Source: an uncultured Candidatus Saccharibacteria bacterium
Lineage (GTDB): Bacteria > Patescibacteriota > Saccharimonadia > Saccharimonadales > Saccharimonadaceae
DNA length: 64,000 bases
Direction: 5' to 3'
Assembly: GCA_937936045.1 (NCBI GenBank)
Contig: CALGXC010000004.1
Span: 310,001-374,000 of the forward strand
This document shows positions 8,955-16,725 of this stretch, piece after piece (the stretch's first letter is position 1; every line of letters starts with the position of its first letter). The notes below the pieces were generated by a model, which saw nothing but the letters and a program-made list of their open reading frames with translations, was not told where the DNA came from and ran no database searches. Both the position numbers and the translations under genes were made by a program.

Positions 8955-8964
8955 ATCTATTCTC

Positions 8965-9201
8965 CTATTTTTGCAATCCCGGCAAAATCATACTTGCCAA
9001 AATCGATAGCACAAAAATCACCGCAAAAACAATAGTTACGTCAAACAAGTTTTTATCAAATCCGCGACGAGTAGTGAATAATTCCCCAGACGAACCGAAT
9101 CCTGCACCCAAACTTGCGCCTCGTTGCTGCAACAAAATTGCGATAATCATCAGTACGGCAGACCCAAGCGTCACGTACGGTAAAATTGTATCAATTGACA
9201 T
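8965..9201 (-). CDS. secG: Preprotein translocase subunit SecG
   Basis: A 78-residue protein with two transmembrane helices joined by the conserved cytoplasmic loop (QRGASLGAGFGSSGE). It associates with SecYE to aid protein export. AAAGGAG lies 6 nt before the ATG. It is the middle gene of a three-gene operon with the holin-like protein upstream and the binding protein downstream. Confidence 0.93.
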   Translation of the reverse strand: MSIDTILPYVTLGSAVLMIIAILLQQRGASLGAGFGSSGELFTTRRGFDKNLFDVTIVFAVIFVLSILASMILPGLQK

Positions 9202-9202
9202 A

Positions 9203-9577
9203 CTACTCCTTTTCTTCCCGCTGCAAAACCAGCGCGCTACTTATAATATAGTTTACCAAACTCAATATAATCCCGGCAATAATTGAATGCGCAAAAGTCA
9301 TAGAAATTCCTGGCGCCAAAGCTAATGAAATATAAACCATAAAGCCGTTCACAATTAAGGTAAACAGTCCTAATGTCAATAGGATTGCCGGCAGGGCTAG
9401 AATTGTAACAATTGGTTTCAATACGCTATTCACTACCGAAAATATCAGCCCAGCCATCATAAACGTCCACGCAGAAGTTGCGCCCGGAGTTTCATTTCCA
9501 AGCAGCCGCACCGCAACCCAAATGCCTACCGAGTTAAGAATTAGCCGAATCAAAAACGTTGCAAATTGTCTTTTCAT
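9203..9577 (-). CDS. Phage holin family 4 / YvlD-like membrane protein
   Basis: A 124-residue protein with four transmembrane segments and the conserved NSVLKPIVTILALPA signature of the YvlD/holin-4 superfamily. Despite the name, these proteins are chromosomal in many bacteria and their function is unknown. I use the ATG at 9577 (MKRQFATFL), not a longer upstream reading, because a TCGACA-17-TATAAT promoter ends 7 nt before it, making the message leaderless. secG follows after one base. Confidence 0.8.
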   Translation of the reverse strand: MKRQFATFLIRLILNSVGIWVAVRLLGNETPGATSAWTFMMAGLIFSVVNSVLKPIVTILALPAILLTLGLFTLIVNGFMVYISLALAPGISMTFAHSIIAGIILSLVNYIISSALVLQREEKE

Positions 9578-9584
9578 TAGTCTT

Positions 9585-9613
9585 ATTATATATAATTTAT
9601 GCTTTATTGTCGA
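9585..9613 (-). promoter_or_regulatory. Promoter of the yvlD-like/secG operon (leaderless)
   Basis: TCGACA at 9608-9613, a 17-bp spacer and TATAAT at 9585-9590 on the minus strand, ending 7 nt before the ATG at 9577. The -35 hexamer lies just past the uvrC stop codon. Confidence 0.65.
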
Positions 9614-9628
9614 TTGGTCGCCCAAAAC

Positions 9629-11206
9629 TTAAGACAAGCGCTTAATCAAATTCGCCTTTTTCGAGCCAACTTCCGCCTGCAATTCCGCATAATCCGCCTC
9701 AATAATTTTTTTCACACTACCAAACTTCCTCAACAATTTAGCGCGTGTCTTTGGGCCAATTCCCGGAATTTCCTCCAGTTGGTTTTTCGTCTGATTTTGA
9801 CGCTTCAGCGATGTATGATAGCTCACAGCAAATCGGTGCGATTCGTCACGAATCCGCTGGAAAAGCTTGACAATATCTGTCGTCGCAATAGAACTTTTTG
9901 TAAAATTGTCCCGACTGGAATCGTCATCAATAGCAGAGCCTCGTAAGTTCTTTGAATGCGATCCGGCGTTGCGCTGAGCAGGATGCAAATTCACCGCATA
10001 CACATCATTGTCTTCGTGAATAGCGACATCCTGATGAATAGATTTTCGCAACTCTTCAATGCGCGTTACATCAATTTGTGAGCCAGTTTTATGAATAATA
10101 ATTTCTTCCTCGCGCTTAGCGATGCTAATAATCGGCAATTTTATTCCGCGCTCATCCCTTGCCTTAATCGCCGCCGAAAGTTGACCCTTTCCGCCGTCAA
10201 TCAACAACAAATCCGGACGACCCCAGCTTTTGATATTTCGCTCGCCAAGTCGCCTAAAAATCACCTCGTACATATTTCCGGTGTCGTCGTTTTTTTCGCT
10301 CACCTTAAATTTGCGATATTCCGCACGATCGCTCGCACCATTCGTAAAAACTACCATACTCGCCACGACTTGACGTCCGTTCATATGCGAAATATCATAA
10401 CCCTCAATTCGCACTGGAATATTTTTCAAGCCAAGTAGTTTTGCCAAATCAGCCAGAGCCATGTCTTTCGAAATATCCAAAAACTCCTTATCGCCAAACA
10501 TAACGCGTCGCTGAAGTTCTTGCATGGCACGCAACTTATTTCTCAAACTTGCCGCCCGCTCAAAATCATGAAGTCCCGCAGCCGTTTTCATATCACGCTC
10601 CAGCTCCACAGCAATAGCCTTGCGATTTCCCTTGATATAACTTATCAATTTACGCAAACCAGCTTTATACGCGTCCGAGCCATCACTTATCTTCGGACTT
10701 AAGCCCAAATCTTCATCCAACTTTGATTGCCCGGGGCGTCTTTGGTGGGTGAGATATGGAAAAATTCGCCTCAAATAGCGCAATGCCTTTTTTAACGCAA
10801 AACCATTGTAAAATGGACCAAAATAATCTGCGCCATCATCGGCAGGATTCCGCGTAAAACTGACCGTTGGCCAATCGCTTTTCATATCAATCCGAACGTA
10901 CATCTGAGATTTGTCGTCGCGCAACAGAACGTTGTATCGCGGCATATATCGCTTGATCATCTCGCTTTCCAAAAACAGCGCATCAACCTCACTCTCAGTT
11001 TCAATCCAATCAGTATCAAAAATCTCTGCCACCAGCGCCATAGTTTTATTGTCTCGCCCGCGCGAATCTTGAAAATACTGACGTACGCGGTTTTTAAGAA
11101 CCGCCGCCTTGCCAACATAAATTACCTCGCCGCTCGCCGACTTATGAAAATAGACGCCGGGCGTTCGCGGCAAAGTTTTTAGCTTGGCTTGCAATGCTTG
11201 ATTCAT
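9629..11206 (-). CDS. uvrC: Excinuclease ABC subunit C
   Basis: Makes both incisions in nucleotide excision repair. Domains in order: GIY-YIG nuclease (GVYFHK, VIYVGKA) in the first 90 residues, a UVR/UvrB-binding segment (HDFERAASLRNKLRAM), the RNase H-like nuclease (GYDISHMNGRQ, LLLIDGGKGQL), and a C-terminal helix-hairpin-helix (IPGIGPKTRAKLL). At 525 residues it is shorter than the usual ~600. I choose the ATG at 11206 because TTGCAT-17-TGTAAT ends 7 nt upstream. uvrA and uvrD are elsewhere in the window. Confidence 0.95.
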   Translation of the reverse strand: MNQALQAKLKTLPRTPGVYFHKSASGEVIYVGKAAVLKNRVRQYFQDSRGRDNKTMALVAEIFDTDWIETESEVDALFLESEMIKRYMPRYNVLLRDDKSQMYVRIDMKSDWPTVSFTRNPADDGADYFGPFYNGFALKKALRYLRRIFPYLTHQRRPGQSKLDEDLGLSPKISDGSDAYKAGLRKLISYIKGNRKAIAVELERDMKTAAGLHDFERAASLRNKLRAMQELQRRVMFGDKEFLDISKDMALADLAKLLGLKNIPVRIEGYDISHMNGRQVVASMVVFTNGASDRAEYRKFKVSEKNDDTGNMYEVIFRRLGERNIKSWGRPDLLLIDGGKGQLSAAIKARDERGIKLPIISIAKREEEIIIHKTGSQIDVTRIEELRKSIHQDVAIHEDNDVYAVNLHPAQRNAGSHSKNLRGSAIDDDSSRDNFTKSSIATTDIVKLFQRIRDESHRFAVSYHTSLKRQNQTKNQLEEIPGIGPKTRAKLLRKFGSVKKIIEADYAELQAEVGSKKANLIKRLS

Positions 11207-11213
11207 TAAATAC

Positions 11214-11242
11214 ATTACAATCTAAACACGGCAATTATGCAA
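11214..11242 (-). promoter_or_regulatory. Promoter of uvrC (leaderless)
   Basis: TTGCAT, a 17-bp spacer and TGTAAT on the minus strand, ending seven bases before the ATG at 11206. Confidence 0.5.
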
Positions 11243-11261
11243 GCGTTCTTCTAGCGATTAA

Positions 11262-11609
11262 CTAGTCTTCCAGCCACTTTTTGAGAACTATCGCCTGATT
11301 ATGTTCCGTATCCTTAGCACCATATAACAGCGTAACAGCAGAATGCTTGCTCCAATTATTCTTTGCTTCGGCAGCCGCAGGATTATTATCCAGCTCCTTC
11401 ACATAACGGCGAGAAAATTCCGGGAATTTTTCTGGATCGTGATTAAACCATTTGCGTAATTCATCAGTCGGAGCAATTTCTTTATTCCACTCGTCTAATG
11501 CAGCTCGTTCTTTGCTAATTCCGCGCGGCCACAATCGATCAACCAGCACACGATAGCTATCGTCTGACGCTGTCGACTCATAAATCCGTTCAATTTTATA
11601 CTTTGTCAT
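11262..11609 (-). CDS. DUF488 family protein
   Basis: A 115-residue cytoplasmic protein with the DUF488 hallmarks VLVDRLWPRGISKE near the N-terminus and WFNHDP in the middle. The family is widespread and biochemically uncharacterised. The gene is a single unit with its own TTGACC-17-TTATAT promoter ending 6 nt before the ATG, so it is predicted to be leaderless. Confidence 0.9.
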   Translation of the reverse strand: MTKYKIERIYESTASDDSYRVLVDRLWPRGISKERAALDEWNKEIAPTDELRKWFNHDPEKFPEFSRRYVKELDNNPAAAEAKNNWSKHSAVTLLYGAKDTEHNQAIVLKKWLED

Positions 11610-11615
11610 AATTTC

Positions 11616-11644
11616 ATATAACTACAAAGCGCTAATCAGGTCAA
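11616..11644 (-). promoter_or_regulatory. Promoter of the DUF488 gene (leaderless)
   Basis: TTGACC at 11639-11644, a 17-bp spacer and TTATAT at 11616-11621 on the minus strand, six bases before the ATG. Confidence 0.55.
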
Positions 11645-11676
11645 TAAAAAAGCGAAAGCTAACCATTCTTCAATAT

Positions 11677-12396
11677 TTAATCGATGCTACGTAAATATTC
11701 CTCCAAAAACTCGCTCCAGTCAGACGCATTCTTCTCGCGGAAATAGGCGCGAAGAAAATCAACCATAATTTGATGACGATTTTCCGCTTCTATTCGTCCT
11801 GGTTCAGTCAACATCAAACCTTTCAATTTCAACAGCTTCTCAAAGAAGTGATTGATAAATCCGTCGGTATCATGCGTATTACCGTCAGCGTTATATTCGT
11901 GCGCTGCCAAATTGATATTCGGCCAGACTTCAGGGTCAAAAATCCGACCGCCGTGATGACAAGCATAAACCAACGCCCGCTCAATGCCGACCGCACCAAT
12001 AGCATCACACATATCAGCGTCAGACGCTAATTTCCCCGCCAGCCGCTGCGGCTGCTTGCCGTTCAGCCGTTTGCTATAACCAATCGCCACAATATTTTCC
12101 AGCACAACCTGACTTAAATCATCAGCTATTTCTGCCTGCGCCATAATATTTACCGCGTTCGTCAATTTTTCCGCTTGCGTTTTACCGACTAATTTATAAT
12201 CATCAACATCATGCAGCCAAGCTGTCAACAGCACTTCTTGCAGATCCACCGATTCGCTGCATTCGTTAGCAAAACGCTCTGCTAACAACGCCACTCGCTC
12301 GACATGATCATCAGCATGTCCCGAAGTGTCGCCGCCCAGCAACTGCCGAACTTTAGTCTTTACTATTTCAAGCTGGTAAATTTGTCGATCATTCAT
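11677..12396 (-). CDS. HD-domain phosphohydrolase
   Basis: A 239-residue protein with an N-terminal HD domain: HADDHVERV supplies the first His, AWLHDVDDYK the HD pair, and DADMCDAIG a later Asp. Such proteins hydrolyse phosphate esters, often nucleotides, with bound metals; the substrate here is unknown. I prefer the ATG at 12396 (MNDRQ) over two earlier ATGs because TATAAT ends 6 nt before it and lies inside the longer reading. Confidence 0.85.
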   Translation of the reverse strand: MNDRQIYQLEIVKTKVRQLLGGDTSGHADDHVERVALLAERFANECSESVDLQEVLLTAWLHDVDDYKLVGKTQAEKLTNAVNIMAQAEIADDLSQVVLENIVAIGYSKRLNGKQPQRLAGKLASDADMCDAIGAVGIERALVYACHHGGRIFDPEVWPNINLAAHEYNADGNTHDTDGFINHFFEKLLKLKGLMLTEPGRIEAENRHQIMVDFLRAYFREKNASDWSEFLEEYLRSID

Positions 12397-12402
12397 ACTC
12401 AT

Positions 12403-12408
12403 ATTATA
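12403..12408 (-). promoter_or_regulatory. -10 element of the HD-domain gene (leaderless)
   Basis: TATAAT on the minus strand, six bases before the ATG at 12396. Confidence 0.55.
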
Positions 12409-12424
12409 CATAAAGCGGAGTCGC

Positions 12425-12886
12425 CTACTGGCGCTTATTAGTATACAGAGCGTAATATTCTTTGGGAAGATAATTCATATTAAACCACCGGGCTTCCATT
12501 ATTTCAAAGTTGCATTTTATGTCACAATTAGACGCGTGCGCCGCAAAAACTTGAACTGAAAATTTGGCATACGATTCATGAGAATTAGCCTTTCCGAGAT
12601 ATCGCATATTATGTATCTTTAATCCAATTTCCTCCAAGACTTCTCTAACGGCAGCCTGTTCATAACTCTCATTACGATTCACCCCGCCTCCTGACAAAGC
12701 CCATTCTTGACGACTAAAGCGGCTTCTGACTAATAAAATCTTACCATCATCACGATAGACAATCACCCGTACGCGGTCCTTCTGCGGTACAATCCTAAAA
12801 ACTAGCGATATGACACATGCAGTTCCACGAAAAATTGCCTGCCCAAATGAACTAAACATCTCGCTGACTATTGATCTGCATGCCAT
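12425..12886 (-). CDS. Nudix hydrolase
   Basis: A 153-residue protein with a full Nudix box at about residues 65-88: a Gly, then NES with the first Glu, then REVLEEIGL, fitting GX5EX7REUXEEXGU. It should cleave a nucleoside diphosphate linked to another group; the substrate cannot be told from sequence. The first 30 residues are somewhat hydrophobic. I see no strong promoter or Shine-Dalgarno, so the start is less certain. Confidence 0.88.
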   Translation of the reverse strand: MACRSIVSEMFSSFGQAIFRGTACVISLVFRIVPQKDRVRVIVYRDDGKILLVRSRFSRQEWALSGGGVNRNESYEQAAVREVLEEIGLKIHNMRYLGKANSHESYAKFSVQVFAAHASNCDIKCNFEIMEARWFNMNYLPKEYYALYTNKRQ

Positions 12887-12927
12887 AAAAATCGCTAATT
12901 TAGTAAGTTTTCTCTTTTGATAGCAGT

Positions 12928-13323
12928 TTATTCTGTAGTTACACCGTCAAAATCTTCTTCGTTAGCCTCCGCTTCTTCGCGAGTCGCCCGAACGATTCCA
13001 TCTTTATGATGTGCTGGACTATAAATAGTATAAAGCTTAAGTGGCTCCTCGCCGGTATTTATCACATTATGCTCAGCGCCCGCCGGCACAATAATCGCAC
13101 TACCATCAGAAACAGCATATTCATTGCCATCAATCAAAACCTTACCTTCGCCAGACTCAAATCTGAAAAATTGATCATTCTCCTCGTGAATCTCCGAACC
13201 AATTTCCCCGCCAACGGGCAGGCTCATCAACACCAATTGACAATGCCTGGCAGTATATAGAACTTGACGAAAATTATTATTTGCCGATGTAAGCTCTTCG
13301 ATATTTTCACTAAAACCCTTCAT
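12928..13323 (-). CDS. Cupin-domain protein
   Basis: A 131-residue single cupin. Motif 1 (GSEIHEENDQFFRFESGEG) and motif 2 (PAGAEHNVIN) carry the His and Glu residues that bind metal in the family. The start is the ATG at 13323, preceded by AAGGAGG, not an earlier in-frame start. It is the last gene of the fur-thioredoxin-cupin operon, so a redox or metal-related job is plausible but inferred. Confidence 0.87.
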   Translation of the reverse strand: MKGFSENIEELTSANNNFRQVLYTARHCQLVLMSLPVGGEIGSEIHEENDQFFRFESGEGKVLIDGNEYAVSDGSAIIVPAGAEHNVINTGEEPLKLYTIYSPAHHKDGIVRATREEAEANEEDFDGVTTE

Positions 13324-13342
13324 AAATCCTCCTTCTATTTTT

Positions 13343-13672
13343 CTATTTTGCAGCTTTTTCCAAAGCGTCAATCAACGTCTGCTTTGGCTTCATGCCAATC
13401 ATTTCAGCAACTTCCTCGCCGCCAACAAAAATCTTCATGTTTGGAATTCCCTGCACGCGGTATTCCATAGCCAATTGCGCATTTTCCTGACTTGCTTCAG
13501 TGTCAACCTTAACAATATCAAACTCTGTTTCTTCAGCAATTTGATGCAAAAGCGGCGCCATTGCACGACATGGCGGACACCACGGCGCCCAAAAATCAAC
13601 TAGTACAGGACCGTCGCTTTTTAGTACCTTATCTTCGAATTCTTGCTTTGTTGTAATTTCATATAAAGCCAT
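13343..13672 (-). CDS. trxA: Thioredoxin with CPPC active site
   Basis: A 109-residue thioredoxin fold protein that reduces protein disulfides. The active site is WCPPC where most thioredoxins have WCGPC, which usually makes the protein more oxidising. The cis-Pro region (YRVQGIPNMKIF) is intact. The ATG at 13672 shares one base with the fur stop (TAATG), and its ribosome-binding site AAAGGAGG lies within the last fur codons, so translation is coupled to fur. Confidence 0.93.
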   Translation of the reverse strand: MALYEITTKQEFEDKVLKSDGPVLVDFWAPWCPPCRAMAPLLHQIAEETEFDIVKVDTEASQENAQLAMEYRVQGIPNMKIFVGGEEVAEMIGMKPKQTLIDALEKAAK

Positions 13673-14064
13673 TATTTCCTCCTTTTCTGGCATTTTTTAC
13701 AAACTCCCGTCACAACCAACGGGCCGTCAATATAGCAATCGCTAATTTCATGCGCAATCTGTTTTCTCATCTCATCGGCAATTTTAATATCCATCAAGCC
13801 ATCGCAGTCACTACACACAAAATGATCGTGATCATCCTTACGAATATCATATCGCAAGCAACCCTTTTTTGTCGGCGGCGCCAAACCAATCATCCCGTCG
13901 CCACACAGGCGTTGAGTTATTCGATGCACCGTCGTGTCGCTGACTTCAGGATGAATGTTCCGCAATTCCTGAGCAATTTCCGCATTCGTCGCGTGATGCT
14001 TACTCTTTAAAATCGCCATCACATCATTCGTGTATTTTGTTGATCGCCTAACAATTTGCGTCAT
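13672..14064 (-). CDS. fur: Fur family transcriptional regulator (PerR/Fur type)
   Basis: A 130-residue regulator: an N-terminal winged helix (about residues 1-75) and a C-terminal dimerisation domain with two CxxC pairs (CSDC, CKKC) for a structural zinc. His and Asp residues (DDHDHF) match the regulatory metal site. The operon with thioredoxin and a cupin suggests oxidative stress control, nearer to PerR than to iron uptake, but this is inference. A perfect 8-3-8 inverted repeat overlaps its promoter, pointing to autoregulation. The message should be leaderless. Confidence 0.88.
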   Translation of the reverse strand: MTQIVRRSTKYTNDVMAILKSKHHATNAEIAQELRNIHPEVSDTTVHRITQRLCGDGMIGLAPPTKKGCLRYDIRKDDHDHFVCSDCDGLMDIKIADEMRKQIAHEISDCYIDGPLVVTGVCKKCQKRRK

Positions 14065-14070
14065 GTTACT

Positions 14071-14089
14071 ATTGTAAAGTATTTACAAT
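14071..14089 (-). promoter_or_regulatory. Operator: 8-3-8 perfect inverted repeat before fur
   Basis: ATTGTAAAGTATTTACAAT: the 8-base arms match perfectly around a 3-base centre. It covers the -10 (TACAAT at 14071-14076) and part of the spacer of the fur promoter, the position expected for a repressor. The sequence resembles but is not identical to the known Fur and PerR boxes. Confidence 0.7.
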
Positions 14090-14099
14090 AAATAAACAA
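14071..14099 (-). promoter_or_regulatory. Promoter of the fur-trxA-cupin operon (leaderless)
   Basis: TTGTTT at 14094-14099, a 17-bp spacer and TACAAT at 14071-14076 on the minus strand, six bases before the fur ATG. Confidence 0.6.
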
Positions 14100-14116
14100 G
14101 GCCTTTGCTCCATAAA

Positions 14117-14145
14117 TTGACTTATATCTATATATTCCATATAAT
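14117..14145 (+). promoter_or_regulatory. Promoter of the ABC exporter leader
   Basis: TTGACT, a 17-bp spacer and TATAAT. Transcription should start near 14152, giving a leader of about 110 nt before the exporter start. Confidence 0.65.
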
Positions 14146-14156
14146 AGTCAAAGTCT

Positions 14157-14204
14157 ATGAACTCCCGACGGCGAGTTCCCCTAATATACATTTTGAATAA
14201 TTAA
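14157..14204 (+). CDS. Possible 15-residue leader peptide before the ABC exporter
   Basis: An ATG about five bases from the predicted transcription start opens a short frame, MNSRRRVPLIYILNN, ending in TAA. A GAACTC/GAGTTC hairpin (14159-14164 with 14173-14178) lies within it. Short leader ORFs before transporter genes can control expression through ribosome stalling; whether this one is translated is unknown. Confidence 0.3.
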   Translation: MNSRRRVPLIYILNN

Positions 14205-14262
14205 GAACACTCAGTTTTCTGCTCAGTTTATAAATATTAATTTATTATCGAAAGGAATTGAT

Positions 14263-16035
14263 TTGAAAAACAAACCAAACAGCAAAGAGATATTTCGTCT
14301 ATTCTGGAAAACATCAGCGCCGTACAAACACCGCCGAAACTTGGCAATATTTTTTGCGATGCTGACTCTTGTGGTTACTATTTTTGTCGGTCCGCTCATA
14401 ATTGCTCAACTTCTTAGTATTATCCAACATAATCAGCTGCACGACTCAAAAAACCTATGGACACTAATTGCTTTATATAGCGTCAGTGGATTATGGTCTA
14501 GCGTCATCGGCTGGCGATTAGTTTTATATCTCGTCTGGACATTCGAAACCGCCATGCAACGAGATTTATATGCTCGATGCTTCAGCAAACTGACCAACCA
14601 AACATTATTCTTCCATTCAAATAAATTCGGCGGGTCGCTCGTTAGCCAAACAAATAAATTAGTCGGCGCGGTAGAAAGTTTTTGGGACACGATAATCTGG
14701 TCAGTTTTGCCACTAGTTGTTTCACTAGTCGGCTCAATAATTGTCCTATCAACTCTCCTCTGGCAATACGCGTTATTCTTGCTTATTTTCTCAATTGTCT
14801 TCAGCCTCGTCGTTTATTACGGATCCAAGCCAATGGCGAAATTGACAAAAAAAGAAGCCAAAGCCAGCAATAAATTAAACGGCCAATTAGCCGACGTAAT
14901 TTCAAACGTCCTAGCAGTCAAGTCATCCGGCGCCGAAGCTACGGAACAGAAATTTTTCGCAAAAACCGTCAACTCTTGGCGAAACTCAAGTCTCGACGTA
15001 ATGCGTGGATTCTTAAAAGTCAGCACTATATATTCATCAATCAACATGGTTATTAAAATTGGAGCAATCGCCTTCGCAGTGTACGCAGCTCAGAATGATT
15101 TGGTGTCAGTGGCGTCTGTTTATCTTATTATCACCTACACTGGTAGCGTCGCACATGAGTTGTGGAACATGAACGGAATTATGCGCAATTACAACCGAAT
15201 TATCGGCAACGCAAATGATATGGTAGAAATCTTACAAACGCCAACGACATTGATTGATAAAAGCGATTCAAAGCTAAAAGTTACAAACGGCGAAATCTCT
15301 ATGGATAAAATAACTTTCACGCACGACGAGGGTCAAGGCGACACTCTATTCCACGACTTCTCTCTGGATATTAAACCGGGCGAAAAAATAGGTTTAGTCG
15401 GAGCGAGCGGTTCTGGAAAAACGACACTCACTAAATTGCTATTACGCTTCGCCGACATTGACTCGGGAAAAATTACCATCGACGGACAAGATATTTCCAA
15501 AGCCACCCAAGCAAGCCTGCGCGCAAAAATCGCTTACGTACCGCAAGAGCCATTACTATTCCACCGCTCCGTACGCGAAAACATCGCTTACGGTCGACCT
15601 GATGCAACGGACGCAGAAATTGAAGAAGCCGCCAAAAAAGCTGGCGCTTACGATTTTATCGCTGGACTTAAAGACGGTTTTGACACAATGGTTGGCGAGC
15701 GCGGAATTAAATTATCTGGCGGACAACGACAACGAGTTGCAATTGCTAGAGCAATTCTAAAAGATGCGCCAATTCTAGTCCTCGACGAGGCGACTTCAGC
15801 GCTAGATTCCGAGTCAGAAGCATTGATCCAAAAATCCTTGGAAACGTTGATGAAGAATCGAACATCAATTGTCATTGCCCATCGTTTGTCTACAATTGCT
15901 AAGCTGGACCGTATAATTGTCCTGAAAAATGGGAAAATTGTCGAGGACGGATCGCATGATGAACTCATCAATAAAAAACACGGCGTTTACGCAAAATTAT
16001 GGGCGCGGCAATCTGGCGGATTTATTGAAGAATAG
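14263..16035 (+). CDS. ABC exporter, fused permease-ATPase
   Basis: A 590-residue half-transporter of the type I exporter fold, expected to act as a dimer in the membrane. Residues ~20-320 form six transmembrane helices. The nucleotide-binding domain carries Walker A (GASGSGKTT), Q-loop, signature (LSGGQRQRVAIARA) and Walker B (ILVLDEATSALD), then the H-loop (IAHRLST). The start is a TTG at 14263 with AAAGGA 6-7 nt upstream. The substrate cannot be inferred; drug, lipid or peptide are all possible. A leader with a short ORF precedes it. Confidence 0.93.
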   Translation: MKNKPNSKEIFRLFWKTSAPYKHRRNLAIFFAMLTLVVTIFVGPLIIAQLLSIIQHNQLHDSKNLWTLIALYSVSGLWSSVIGWRLVLYLVWTFETAMQRDLYARCFSKLTNQTLFFHSNKFGGSLVSQTNKLVGAVESFWDTIIWSVLPLVVSLVGSIIVLSTLLWQYALFLLIFSIVFSLVVYYGSKPMAKLTKKEAKASNKLNGQLADVISNVLAVKSSGAEATEQKFFAKTVNSWRNSSLDVMRGFLKVSTIYSSINMVIKIGAIAFAVYAAQNDLVSVASVYLIITYTGSVAHELWNMNGIMRNYNRIIGNANDMVEILQTPTTLIDKSDSKLKVTNGEISMDKITFTHDEGQGDTLFHDFSLDIKPGEKIGLVGASGSGKTTLTKLLLRFADIDSGKITIDGQDISKATQASLRAKIAYVPQEPLLFHRSVRENIAYGRPDATDAEIEEAAKKAGAYDFIAGLKDGFDTMVGERGIKLSGGQRQRVAIARAILKDAPILVLDEATSALDSESEALIQKSLETLMKNRTSIVIAHRLSTIAKLDRIIVLKNGKIVEDGSHDELINKKHGVYAKLWARQSGGFIEE

Positions 16036-16057
16036 TCCAATCTGCATACGCTAATTA

Positions 16058-16066
16058 TGTTATAAT
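16058..16066 (+). promoter_or_regulatory. Extended -10 promoter of dedA (leaderless)
   Basis: TGTTATAAT, with six bases before the ATG at 16073. Confidence 0.6.
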
Positions 16067-16072
16067 TAAGAT

Positions 16073-16723
16073 ATGGAATCTTTTATTCACTTGATAACCA
16101 GCTTTGGCGTATTCGCAATTTTATTAGTAGTTTTTGCAGAATCCGGCCTACTAATCGGCTTCGTCTTACCTGGCGATAGTCTGCTTTTCACTGCTGGATA
16201 TATGGTTCAGCAAAACATTCTACACATTGACATTCACATTTTTGCGCTTTTGGTTTTTGCGGCGGCAGTGCTGGGCGACAGTATTGGCTATAGTTTTGGC
16301 CACAAAGTTGGACGCAAGTTGTTTGAAAAAGAAAATTCCCGATTCTTCAAGAAAAAATATTTGGAGCAAACAGAAAAGTTTTACGACAAGCACGGCTCAG
16401 CGACAATCGTCCTGGCTCGGTTTGTACCAATTGTAAGAACCTTCGCCCCAATCGTTGCCGGCGCCAGTAAAATGCACTATAAAACATTCTTAACTTTCAA
16501 TCTTATCGGCGGATTTCTTTGGTCGTCAGCATTCGTTTATCTAGGCTTCTATGCTGGCGAGTTTTTGACCAAAGCAGGCGTAAATATTGAAGTTGCAGCA
16601 ATCCTCATCATCTTCCTGTCTGTCTCACCAATGGTTATTCATGCTTTGAAACAGCCAAATACTCGCGCTTTATTAAGAAAACAATTGTCGGTTCTCCTCT
16701 CGAAAACCAAGCGTAAAAAATAA
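16073..16723 (+). CDS. DedA family membrane protein
   Basis: A 216-residue inner-membrane protein of the DedA/VTT family, linked elsewhere to lipid carrier recycling, envelope integrity and proton-driven transport. Signatures present: ESGLLIGFVLPGDSLL near the N-terminus, GDSIGYSFGHKVGR, and the RFVPIVRTFAPIVAGA segment with its essential arginines. It ends two bases before the stop of uvrA on the other strand. Confidence 0.92.
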   Translation: MESFIHLITSFGVFAILLVVFAESGLLIGFVLPGDSLLFTAGYMVQQNILHIDIHIFALLVFAAAVLGDSIGYSFGHKVGRKLFEKENSRFFKKKYLEQTEKFYDKHGSATIVLARFVPIVRTFAPIVAGASKMHYKTFLTFNLIGGFLWSSAFVYLGFYAGEFLTKAGVNIEVAAILIIFLSVSPMVIHALKQPNTRALLRKQLSVLLSKTKRKK

Positions 16724-16725
16724 TC

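Noticed and set aside
9203..9577. Prophage signal from the holin-like protein
   Set aside because: The protein belongs to the chromosomal YvlD/holin-4 superfamily and its neighbours secG and uvrC are housekeeping genes; no other phage genes are near.
12425..12886. Leaderless promoter before the Nudix gene
   Set aside because: No convincing -10 hexamer is found within 10 bases of the ATG at 12886.
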